Positions 1 through 9,310 of a stretch of DNA of 64,000 bases are shown piece by piece. How positions within the stretch are numbered: position 1 is the first letter of the stretch; the number at the start of each line of letters is the position of its first letter. A program made the position numbers and the translations under genes. The notes beneath the pieces are model-generated. The model ran no database searches. It saw only the letters and a list, made by a program, of their open reading frames with translations, and was not told where the DNA came from. This DNA comes from Panicum virgatum (lineage: Eukaryota > Streptophyta > Magnoliopsida > Poales > Poaceae): NCBI RefSeq assembly GCF_016808335.1, contig NC_053150.1:41443607-41507606 (forward strand). Direction: 5' to 3'.

Positions 1-569
1 AGGCGGCGGTATCCCGGCTGGAGGCACTCAGCGTCGGGGCTCAGCCGTCGATTGCGCCACGCGGCCTGTCCGAGGATGCGTCGGCGCGGGACCCGGCGAT
101 CTTGGCGTTCGATGATCTCGTCGCCGGCGCCCTCGGGAGGGTGTCCGCGGCGGCCGGAAAGATCGGGGCGGAGGTCGCCGAGGTGACGCGATTGGTGGAG
201 AAGGCGTTCTTGGTTGGGAAGGACCTTCTTATCAGGACCAAGCAAACACAGGTGAATCTCCTACATGGAAAAATAAAAATAAAAAATCATACTGTTTACG
301 CATTGGGGATTCGTTTATCGTTGATCTGATCAATTGTGCTCGTATGCGTGCATGCATGATCGATTTGGTAGAAACCAACAATGGAGTCCTTGGCGGCCTT
401 TATGGGGCCTCTGAATGTAACGATCTTGGAGGCCAATGCACTGGCTGAGGGGACAAGATCGAGCCACGCCAACCATATGAAGGCAGCAGCCGGTAGCCTG
501 GCCGCTTTGGCGTGGATTGGTTACACCGGCAAAGGTTGCAGTTAGTATCAAGTTCCAACCTTTTGATAG

Positions 570-774
570 CAGCGGCGGAGCCAGGATCCAGAGCTAGGGG
601 GCTCTTCTTTCCTTTTTCCTCCTCCCTCCTCTCATTCCTTCTTCTTCCTCCTCAAAATTTTCTCCTTCCTTCTTCTTCCTCCACAAAATTTGTAAAGAGG
701 GGTTGGGGGGGCTTCCATGGAAGCCAAGGTGGTAGGGGGCTTGAGCACCCCCTGCACCCCTGGCTCCGCCACTG
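570..774. mobile_element. hAT-type MITE in CAP1 intron 2
   Basis: This 205 bp non-autonomous element has inverted ends CAGCGGCGGAGCCAGG and CCTGGCTCCGCCACTG. It is flanked by a perfect 8 bp target duplication, tttgatag, at 562-569 and 775-782. An 8 bp duplication and a CAG...CTG terminus are typical of hAT elements. It carries no credible coding sequence; the interior is pyrimidine-rich then G-rich. It sits wholly inside the intron and does not touch splice sites. Confidence 0.9.
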
Positions 775-1244
775 TTTGATAGGTTTATGTGGTGAGGCAG
801 AAACACACGCTAATTTTAGTCACTCATGTATGTTTAGTTGGGAACTAACTGTTTCGTCGATGTCTCCTCAGGTATGCCTCTTCCAATGGCGCAAGTAGAA
901 GAGAGCTGGCAAATGGCAGAGTTCTACAGCAATAAGGTATGTGCACCGTTTGACAACTTCTAAAAGTACGATAGGTACAGACATGGTTCCGGTGTTGGAT
1001 TTCAGATGAGATGCAAAGGATAGGGCTATTAGCAGTTGAGTGTAAGGAAATAATGAATAACCGAAACTAGGGGAGAAGTTCTAGTACAAAATTTCTAGAC
1101 AGTACCATGAAAATTGAAGGCTTCCTTGAAAAGAAAAAGGAAAAGACCAACACCCGGATGACTTTGTTAAGAGCATTGACATATATAAAAGCATGATTGA
1201 TTTTGAGTTTTGGTTGATCATCTTGTACACCATTAACTTTTCAA

Positions 1245-3205
1245 GGGAAAATTTCATTTTTCAACCTTAAACTATCACGATCATCCGATTGTGGTCCTTA
1301 AACTATGAAACCGGACATCCTACACCTCCAACTACCGAAACCATTCCAAAAACGACTCTGACCTCAACATAAGGTGGTTTTGCTATAATATAATTTCCGA
1401 ATTTCTAGAATTTTACACCTCTCTAAGAGCAACTCCGACAGTGTAGCTAAATTCATTTGGCTAGCTAAATTTAGATAAAATGGAGAAAAAAAAACCCGTT
1501 CCAACAAACTCTTTATTTTACTCCTCTCGCTATCACCGTCGCTATCTCACTCCCTCGCCTCGCTTTTTTCTCCGAGCGCAGCGACTCGCCATCCGCTCCC
1601 CTGCGCTCGCTCCCGCTCCCGCGTTTCAGGGCCGTGACCGCCCCCTCGCGCCGCCCCTGGCCCCTCGCAGCGGCGCAACCCCCTCCCGCGGCGGCGCCCT
1701 AGGAGCTCGCGGTCGTCGGCTCCTCCTTGGAACCTGTGCCTCGCTCCTCTGGCTCCCGGCCAACATCCTCCGTTGCGCCTCGCTCCACCGGCTCGAGCAC
1801 ATGCTTGCCTGTAGCTCCGAGCTGGAGACCCTCGCGCTCATCACCAGCAGAATGACCAAGCACATTCACCTCTGTGGCCAAAGGCTCGAGTGCATGCTCC
1901 TCTGGATGCGTGCGCTCCTCTGGATGGGTGCATTAGAGGAGCTCGCCGTGGTGGATGCTCCGCACCAGGAGCGGCTCATCCTCTGGAACATGATTGGTGA
2001 TTATTAGCGTATGGTACTCAAGATTTGATGGCGCACCTGAGCTGTGTGTGATTGGCCGCTTGGATCCACGACTTCACCAGGGGAGTTCAGATCCGCGGCA
2101 GCGCCCGGGGAGCTCGCGGCCGCCGGCGGAGGCCGAGCTCCCGGCCCCCTCGCGCCGGCGCAGCCCCCCTCCCCTTCTCCCGCTGAGGACCAGGAGGTGC
2201 GGCGAGCACGAGGAGCAGGAAGACGGCGGCGACGCAGTGGGGCATAGCTGTCAGTGGCTGCTCACGAAGAAGGGGATGGAGTGGAGGAAAGGATAGATGG
2301 AGAACCTGTTGGAATTCCCACCATTTAGATAGCTAAATGACTAGCTAAATGGTTAGTTAAATTAGATTTGGCTAGTGTGATTTAAAGAAGCTCTTGGAGA
2401 TGTTCTAAATTAAATAATAGAGAAGTCATAGTTACTATTGTAAGTCATGATATTTTGCCGTGAGGTAGCACAAGAGACAAGAAATCTCTTTTGGCTAGGT
2501 GTGTTACATTAGACATAAAGAAATTGGAATTATAAAATTTTAAAAATGAGTAGAATTCAAAATTCCTTTAATTTTTAGGTCAGCTAAACCTTTGCTAAAA
2601 ATGCACTAAAACATGATAATTCATACTTATTTATTTAGCTTAATAAGGTATTTTTTATTGGTACATGTTTTGTTGAAATTTTTTGAATTCCTTCACAACG
2701 CTCAAATTTGAATCAAATTTGATTATTTCCTCAAAATTCTAATTTGAGAATTTTCTATAGAACTTGAATCAATAAAAATAATTTATTAAACTAAATAAAA
2801 ATTACAAATTATCATGTTTTAAATGCATTTTTAGTAAATGTTTAGCAAACCTACAAATTCAAGGAATTTTGAATTCTATCTATTTTTAAAATTTTATAAT
2901 TCAAATTTATGTATCTCTAATGTATCACATCTAGCCAAAATAGATTCCTTGTCTCTTGTGCTACCTCTCAAAAAAATATCATGATTTTTATACAATATTA
3001 ACTATGCTTTCCCTATTATTTAATTGAGAGAAGTGTAAAATCTTAGAAATTCGGAAATTATACTGTAGCAAACTGCCTTAGGTTGAGGTCAAAGTTGTTT
3101 TTCGAACGATTTTGGTAGTTGGAGGTGTAGAATGTCTGGTTTCATAGTTCAAGGACTAAAATCGGACGATTGTGATAATTCAGAGTTGAAAAATAGGCTT
3201 TTCCC
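1245..3205. mobile_element. Mutator-like long-TIR (foldback) element in CAP1 intron 3
   Basis: Two inverted arms of roughly 400 bp face each other across a short AT-rich centre. The left arm starts GGGAAAATTTCATTTTTCAA and the right arm ends in TTTTCCC. The arms align over the blocks beginning 'ccttaaactatcac', 'ctacacctccaactacc' and 'gaggtagcacaagagacaag'. The target duplication is 9 bp, acttttcaa, at 1236-1244 and 3206-3214, the size expected for Mutator-like elements, which also often have long TIRs. No transposase is present. Another MITE (1427-2405) sits in the left arm, so about half of this element's length is that nested insertion. Confidence 0.88.
1427..2405. mobile_element. PIF/Harbinger-type MITE nested in the Mutator-like element
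   Basis: This 979 bp element interrupts the left arm of the foldback element. The ends are GAGCAACTCCGACAG and the inverted copy of GAACATCTCCAAGAG (11 of 15 positions match). A 3 bp duplication, taa, lies at 1424-1426 and 2406-2408. Subterminal 'tagctaaat' motifs occur at both ends. The GC-rich centre contains open frames in several registers with no recognisable domain, so I do not call a gene. TAA duplication plus this terminal motif fits the PIF/Harbinger (Tourist-like) superfamily. Confidence 0.8.
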
Positions 3206-4925
3206 ACTTTTCAAACACATCATCTGTGGTAGAGTTTGATTTCTTAAGCATTTATCAGCTAAATCTTACTAGTGTTAAATAACAAAATCATCAGGTGCTC
3301 GTGGAATACAAAAATAAGGACCCTGATCATGTGGAGTGAGCTAAAGCCTTAAAAGAGCTTTATGTGCCCAATTTGCGTGATTACATAAGGAGGTTTTACC
3401 CATTGGGCCCAGTGTGGCAACCGCCAGGAAGTGCAACGAACAAGGTACCTTCAGCTCCATCCCCTCCTGCATCCCTTGCAATCTCTTCAGCTTCATCATC
3501 CCAGCCCAAATCTGGAATGTCAGCCGTATTTGCTGAAATCAGCTCGGGAAAACCAGTGACACAAGGTCAGATTGATAAAAGTTCTCATTTGACTTTTGGT
3601 TGATCATCTTGTACACCACCACTATTCATGCATGTCATGACTTCTGCTTCACCTTCTTGTCATACAGGCCTCAGGAAGGTGACAGATGACATGAAGAGCA
3701 AGAATAGAACAGACAGAACAGGTGTTGTAACTGCTGAAGGAAAAGAAACTCGCAATGCACCGTCCTTTGGCTCAACCAAAGATCCTGCTAAATTGGAGCT
3801 CCGGATGGGACACAAGTAATTACCATTTTCCTTCCTTCCATCCAGAAATGCAAATGAACCCTTCCTCATTATGGCATCTATGATGAAGAAATAATCTCAC
3901 ACAATTCATGTCACTGTCCATCAGATGGGTGGTCGAGCATCATATTGGGAACAAGAGCTTACTTATTGAAGAGTGTGATACCAAACAGTCAGTGTACGCA
4001 TATGGATGCAAGGATTCTGTGCTGCAAGTCAAAGGTAATTTCTCATGAATGATGCATTCTCTTTGTAAGAGCAAACAATAACCGGCCAAGCATATATGTG
4101 CCCATTGTTGTGCAGGGAAAGTGAACAACATAACAATTGATAAGTGCACCAAAGTTGGAGTCTTATTCAAGGTGAGTTTGTCGAGAAGTAAACATGTGCT
4201 TCCAAGAATTCTTGTTCCTTCATAACTCATCATGTATTGTTATCAGGGTGTTGTAGCAGCTTTTGAAGTTGTGAATTGCAACAGTGTAGAGGTCCAATGT
4301 GAGGTAGATTTTTCTTCCAAACATTGTATGATTAAGATATTAGATTTGCTTGCGTCAGTTGATGCAAATAGCTTATGTTTCCTAATGATAATGCAGGGCT
4401 CGGTTCCAACTATATCAATAGACAACACATCTGGTTGCCAACTTTACTTAAGCAAGGAATCTTTGGATACATCTATAACAACTGCTAAATCAAGTGAAAT
4501 CAATGCTCTTATTCCAGATGAAAATAGCGATGGTGACTGGGTGAGCACTCTCTTAACTTCTGTCACTTAGCTTCAGAAGCACTCTGTTTTAATTTTAAAG
4601 CTACTAATGAATGGTAATGGTTGGAACATAAGTTTAATCAAATTAAGTAAATTGAAATTTTGGTTTCTGATTTTTGTGTTTCAAGTTTTTTTTAAAAAAA
4701 TAACTTCATATTTCACCATTCATCATTTACAGAATTATTCTGAGAAAACATGAAGAAGTTCGCAAGAAAATCATAGTTGTTTTGTATATCTGGTAAAATA
4801 GTATGCTGACCCTGACTATTTTTGTTAAACTGTTGCAGGCCGAGCATTCCTTGCCCCAGCAGTATATTCATGCGTTCAAAGATGGACAATTTACCACATC
4901 TCCAGTATCTCATTCTGGCGCTTGA

Positions 4926-5254
4926 TCATATGCACGGTTGGCCATTTGTTACATTTTTTTTCTGTTTATTACATCTTCTAGCTTACCTGTCATCTGGGCT
5001 TGTACGTTGTAGGGATCAAGGCAATGAGGTGTTAGTCAATTTTGATCATTTGACAACTGAACCTTCTCTTCTTCTCTGTATGTATCCTTGTGCCGTCCTA
5101 ATTAGTGATAATGTCGCCCAAACATTAGTCAGGGTTGTATGTACTTTTGGGGCAGATAAGTGAATTGTTTGGTTCTTTCAAAGGAATGAATGTTTTTCAC
5201 CAAAGTGCAACTAAATAATCGAATCATCATATAATGTAATAGTACTCTAAGAAT
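4926..5254 (+). other. CAP1 3' region
   Basis: This stretch follows the CAP1 stop codon and is AT-rich. It probably contains the 3' UTR. I see no separate gene or transposon end in it. Confidence 0.5.
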
Positions 5255-5336
5255 GTGCGCGTAGCACAGTGGTGGGCTTGCGGGTGTGCAGACTGCAGGT
5301 TGGGAGTTCGACTCCCCGTTCTCAAAAAAAAAAAAA
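5255..5336 (+). mobile_element. tRNA-derived SINE-like sequence
   Basis: An RNA polymerase III A-box-like TAGCACAGTGG (about 5271-5281) is followed about 25 bp later by a B-box-like GAGTTCGACTCC. The sequence then runs into a long A tract near 5325-5339. This order is typical of plant tRNA-derived SINEs. I could not define a target duplication, and the GC-richer stretch to about 5550 may be part of the same or a second element, so the limits are approximate. Confidence 0.45.
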
Positions 5337-5551
5337 AAATCACTCGTTGTGCTATTTCAGTGAAAAGCGTGGTCCACTGTTGGTTTCAGCGTGAACGCGC
5401 GACTGCAGATCCGTGCCCTCACCGTTAGTGGCACGTCCTGGATAGCTGGGGTTCTTGGCCTTTTCTTGACCCTAGTGAAGAGAAAATCTTCCATCTCTCG
5501 TGGTAATGCTTCGGGGGTGGCTAACCCCTAGGGGTTGAGTTTTCTATGTAA
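5337..5551. other. Unassigned spacer, possibly SINE body
   Basis: This GC-richer non-coding stretch contains 'ctaacccctaggggttgag', a short near-palindrome, just before the Stowaway element. I see no gene. It could be the 3' part of the SINE-like sequence. Confidence 0.35.
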
Positions 5552-5553
5552 TA

Positions 5554-5793
5554 CTCTCTCCATTCTCTTTTGATAGACCTATTTCAACTTGACACAATGA
5601 TCAAGGAAAACAATCTTACTTATCATATAATAAATGCAACAAAGACTTTTTAGTTGGTCCTTCAATGTTTTATCTGGAAACTCCTCGTTACTAGTGTTAT
5701 TTATTGACATAGCTCATGCCAATAGCAAATAGGACTATCATTTGAGAAAAGTTTAGTTTTTCAAATAGGACTATCAAAAGAGAATGGAGGGAG
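5554..5793. mobile_element. Stowaway-type (Tc1/mariner) MITE
   Basis: This 240 bp element has terminal inverted repeats of over 30 bp. The left end is CTCTCTCCATTCTCTTTTGA and the right end is its inverse, ending AGAATGGAGGGAG. A TA dinucleotide lies on both sides (5552-5553 and 5794-5795). CTCCCTCC-type ends and a TA target are diagnostic of Stowaway MITEs in grasses. It lies between the convergent CAP1 and 4CL genes. Confidence 0.93.
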
Positions 5794-5966
5794 TAGTGTA
5801 CTAGTGAAATCACAGCTTCCATTTCTATCCAGATAAGATAACATACTTGTATATAGTTGACTGGTTCTTGCTTACACCCTTTTCTGTATATGTCCTTTTA
5901 ACAATGATCAAAATAATAGAATCTACTAAAACCGGGTCGCTTTCGCACAGGAACAGCTCAGCATCA

Positions 5967-7989
5967 TCAGCACGCTGCCAGCTTGGCCCTCAGGTCCTTC
6001 CTCAAAATTTTGCCAGATGGCGCCTTCGGAATAGTCTCCACGAAGAAAATCTTGTGAAGCCTCTTGTAGAACACAACCTAATAAATGTTTAAAGAAGTTA
6101 AAAATAAACACTGTTGATCTCACCTGATGAGGTTTTGAGAGTATCCTTGCAAGAATCGTTAACTTGTCTCACCTGTTTTGCCACGTACTGCTTGACCTCG
6201 TCCTCGGTGATGTCGGAGCCGCCGCGCGTCACGACGAACGCCACCGGGATCTCGCCGCAGGAGTCATCCTTCATCCTGTGTCGGATCGGAGCAAGCAGCA
6301 GGGGAAGCGTTGTTCAGAACCCGTGCGGTTCGGGAACGCGTAGGAAGGTTCTTGCCGGCCGGAAGTCCGGCGAACAAAGCTGTGGCGGTAGCTACTTACG
6401 GGACGACGGCGGCGTCGGCGATGCCGGGGTGCGCGATGAGCATGGCCTCGAGCTCCGCGGGGGCGACCTGGAACCCCTTGTACTTGATGAGCTCCTTGAG
6501 CCGGTCCACGATGAAGATCTCGTCGTCGTCGTCGACGTACCCAATGTCGCCGGTGTGCAGCCACCCCTCCGCGTCGATGGTCTTCGCCGTGGCCTCCGGA
6601 TTGTTCAGGTACCCTGCGCGTACCAAGACCGGCACCGTTTGTCACCTTCAAGTTCTTGCTTGGATGTTGGATCACAGAGACTTGATCTGTACCTTTCATT
6701 ATCTGCTTGCCCCTGATGCAAATCTCCCCAGGCTGGTTGCGGGGTAGGGACAGGCCGGTCTCCGGGTCGATGATCTTGAGCTCGGCGTTCCTCACCACCG
6801 TGCCGCAGGCGCCAGACTTCACCGGCAAGGGCTCCTTGGCAAATGCCATGCACATCGAGAGCACCGGCCCTGCCTCTGTCATCCCATAGCCCTGTTCAAA
6901 CAGAATTGCTGGATGTTTTAGTCAAATTTCAACGCGTCCTAGTCGTCTTGTGCTGGTTGCGTGCGTTCGTGTTTAGCTAGGTAAACAAGGCACCTGTCCG
7001 AGCACGGCGCGAGGGAGCTTAGCGCGCAGGATGTCCTGCAGCTCCTTGCCCATGGGCGCGGCGCCGGAGATGACCATGCGCACCGAGGATAGGTCGTGGC
7101 GGTCGATGGCGTCGCTCTTGGCAATCTCCACCACGATGGGCGGCACGAGCGGCGCGACCGTGACGCCGTGCCGCTCCACGAGCTCGCACATCCGGGCGCT
7201 GTCGAAGCGCTTCATGATCACGAGCGCCGCGCCGGCGCGCATCCCGCAGAGGAGGATGGAGTGCAGCGAGTACACGTGGAACATGGGCAGCACGCAGAGG
7301 ACGACGTCGTCCTCCCGGAGGTCGAGGTTCGGGTTGTCGCCGTCGACGAGCTGCGCCACGCTGGTCACCAACCCCCGGTGCGACAGCATGACCCCCTTGG
7401 GCAGCCCCGTCGTGCCGGACGAGTACGGCAGCGCGACCACGTCGTTCGACACGTCGATGGCCGCCGCCTCCGCCAGCTCGTCGGCGGCGGCGAGGTCGGC
7501 GAACGAGACGCACCCCTCGGCGCCGCCGCCCGTGGCGACGACGGCGACGCCGGCGAGCCCGCGCACCTTGGCGACGAACGCCGGCTCGGTGACGACGACG
7601 GTGGCGCCGGAGGCCGCGGCCTGCTTGGCGATCTCGGGCGGGGTGTGGAGCGGGTTGGCCGTGGTGGCGGCGGCGCCGAGGCGGGAGCACGCGAGGAACG
7701 CGAGCGCGAACTCGACGGAGTTGGGGAGCAGCAGCATCACCGTGCCGCCGGGGCGCACGCCGAGGGCGGCGCGCATCCCCGCCGCCACGCGGCGCGACAG
7801 GCGGTCCACGTCCCCGAACGTGAGCGCCTCCCCCGTGGCGCCGTCGATGAGGCAGGCGCGGTCGCGGCGGCCCGCCAGGCGCTCGAAGACGTAGTCGTGG
7901 AGCGGGAGGTGGTCCGGGATGGCGATGTCCGGGAGCGTCGAGCGGAACACCACCGTCTCGGCCCGCGGCTCCGTCGTCAGCGATCCCAT
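5967..7989 (-). CDS. 4CL: 4-coumarate:CoA ligase
   Basis: This enzyme makes 4-coumaroyl-CoA (and other hydroxycinnamoyl-CoAs) from the acid, ATP and CoA in the cytosol, feeding lignin and flavonoid synthesis. Five exons on the - strand: 7989-6994, 6891-6693, 6613-6400, 6275-6173 and 6077-5967, with GT-AG introns and continuous frame. They give 540 residues, the usual family length. The AMP-binding box [11 protein letters not shown] lies near residue 190, followed by GYGMTEAGP after the first intron, Box [23 protein letters not shown] and the catalytic-lysine segment [10 protein letters not shown] near the C-terminus. It is closest in my memory to rice Os4CL4/Os4CL5 ([20 protein letters not shown]). 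No frameshift or stop is seen, so it appears functional. The C-terminus ends soon after RAKLAA. The gene converges on CAP1. Confidence 0.95.
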
Positions 7990-8061
7990 CTTCTTCCTGG
8001 CGGAGGCGTGTCGCGCTGGAGCTGCTCTGTGCAGGCAAGGGCAAGAAGCTTGGTGGTGCCG

Positions 8062-8068
8062 GGTTGGT
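8062..8068 (-). promoter_or_regulatory. AC-II-type element (ACCAACC)
   Basis: ACCAACC on the - strand lies about 75 bp upstream of the 4CL start codon. AC elements bind R2R3-MYB factors that switch on phenylpropanoid genes. The match is exact but short, and it may lie in the 5' UTR. Confidence 0.5.
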
Positions 8069-8108
8069 GGCGCCGGAGCTGCGCGCGGGACTACAAGGAT
8101 GGGAGGAC

Positions 8109-8115
8109 GGTAGGT
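8109..8115 (-). promoter_or_regulatory. AC-I-type element (ACCTACC)
   Basis: ACCTACC on the - strand lies about 120 bp upstream of the 4CL start codon and 40 bp upstream of the AC-II motif. Paired AC elements are a known feature of lignin-pathway promoters, and their presence here fits the gene. Confidence 0.55.
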
Positions 8116-8527
8116 ACCAGCTCCTGAGGAATGGAAGGAGCTTCAGAGCTGAGCTGATATAGGCAGATAGGCAGTGATGTTTGGTGGGGGACTGGAAGCC
8201 TGGAACTGGTGGTGCTCTACATCTGCTAGAGGACTTTATTATGGACCCGGTCCACATGTTTGCTGAGAATTTTACAGTAGTCCAAAGGCTAAATAATAAG
8301 ATGCATTGTCAAACCTAAAAAAAAAAGGGATAGGCTGTATGATCAGCAAATCACATTCCTTGGTCATTACTGTAGTTTATTACCCGATCAACGCTGAATG
8401 CATCTTTCCAATCTAAAAAAAAACGCTGAATGCATCTGGAAACTCCATCCGCCGTGTGCCGCTGCGTTGTGGGCCCTACAGGCAATGGACCTGCTCCGCC
8501 GGAGCCAAGCCGTCGGTGCGCGACTCG

Positions 8528-8865
8528 GGCCGTGTTTAAATTCCGTAAATGCAAAACGTAAAATTTTTGTAAATCGCTTGCATGATATACTAAATATAGT
8601 CAAAAAATAAATCGTATTACAAAAATAGACTGTAAATCGCGAGATGAATTTAATGAGCCTAATTAGGACGTAATTAGACACTAAATTGCTACATTAATAC
8701 TACCGTAAACATGCTCTAATGATTCTCTAATTAGACTTATTAGATTCGTCTCGTAGTTTACATACGAGATCTGTAATTAGTTTTATAATTAATATACATT
8801 TAATACTTCAAATATTAAAAATTCTTTTGCAAAAACACAAAATATAAAGTGAACTAAACACACCC
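8528..8865. mobile_element. MITE upstream of 4CL (GTGTTTAGTTC-type ends)
   Basis: This 338 bp AT-rich element has ends GGCCGTGTTTAAATTCC and the inverse of GGGTGTGTTTAGTTC. A 3 bp repeat, tcg, flanks it (8525-8527 and 8866-8868). The end motif is very common in grass Tourist-like MITEs. The flanking repeat is not the usual TTA, so the superfamily is tentative. It sits about 540 bp upstream of the 4CL start codon and could have altered that promoter. Confidence 0.75.
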
Positions 8866-9310
8866 TCGGTGGTGATGGTTGGTGAGCGTTTGACAAATCG
8901 AGCTGGGGACCAGACGAACGAATCCACCCATGGTCGTCGGGTAGCTCCATGTGCGCCTCCACGGGAGGGCGCGCGCCCGGGGTCTGTGGATCGAGGCGGG
9001 TCACGGCGGGTGGGGTGCCAGTGCCACCACCCGCGCCGGCGCCGCCGTGTCGGAGCGCGACCTCGCGAGTGGCGTTGTCATGGAGTAACGGCGTGCTCGT
9101 GGCCTCGTGGGTTGGTGGGCGAGGTGCCGGCGGTGGTCGGATAAGGGTCGGGGCCTGCTTTTCAAAAAGAAAGAAGGGTCGGGGCCAATCGTGGCCGTGC
9201 GAATTGGGGCGTGAGTCGAGCTCGTGCGGCTCCGACCTTCGTTTTTGGTATGGCTACCAACCCACTTTGGCCTCACCCATTCATGTTCTACTGCAGCACC
9301 GGCCGGTAAC
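8866..9310. other. Unassigned intergenic, GC-rich
   Basis: This stretch lies between the 4CL-upstream MITE and the hAT element. Overlapping frames are open on both strands because of high GC. None contains a recognisable domain. I see nothing I can support as a gene. Confidence 0.4.

Larger units (their letters stand above)
3..4925 (+). pseudogene. CAP1: Adenylyl cyclase-associated protein (CAP1-like), ten exons seen, one in-frame TGA
   Basis: CAP binds G-actin and recycles it from cofilin-bound ADP-actin in the cytosol. My exon calls, all with GT-AG introns and consistent phase, are 3-251, 372-540, 872-936, 3295-3565, 3668-3815, 3925-4034, 4116-4171, 4247-4303, 4397-4540 and 4839-4925. The start codon lies left of the window; the first visible codons match residues about 10 onward of plant CAP1. 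Motifs seen include RIKQTQ-like [58 protein letters not shown] and a terminal SHSGA, covering the N-terminal helical domain through the C-terminal beta-helix. The oddity is TGA at 3337-3339, where plant CAPs have Trp (HVE-W-AKALKEL). Everything downstream remains open in frame, so the gene is either recently inactivated, a null allele, or carries a base error. Introns 2 and 3 hold transposons. Confidence 0.9.
7990..8527 (-). promoter_or_regulatory. 4CL 5' UTR and promoter region
   Basis: This lies directly upstream of the 4CL start codon on the - strand and ends at a MITE. Two AC-type motifs listed separately lie within 130 bp of the start codon. A weak TATA-like CTATATC on the - strand occurs near 8155-8162, but I cannot place the transcription start. 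Confidence 0.5.

Noticed and set aside
1480..2007. 175-codon open frame in CAP1 intron 3
   Set aside because: It lies inside a MITE, is compositionally simple (Arg/Pro/Leu/Ala), and has no recognisable domain.
7019..8257. 412-codon frame overlapping 4CL, and the 343-codon frame on the + strand there
   Set aside because: Both are shadow frames of the GC-rich 4CL first exon; their proteins are Arg/Pro/Gly-rich without domains.
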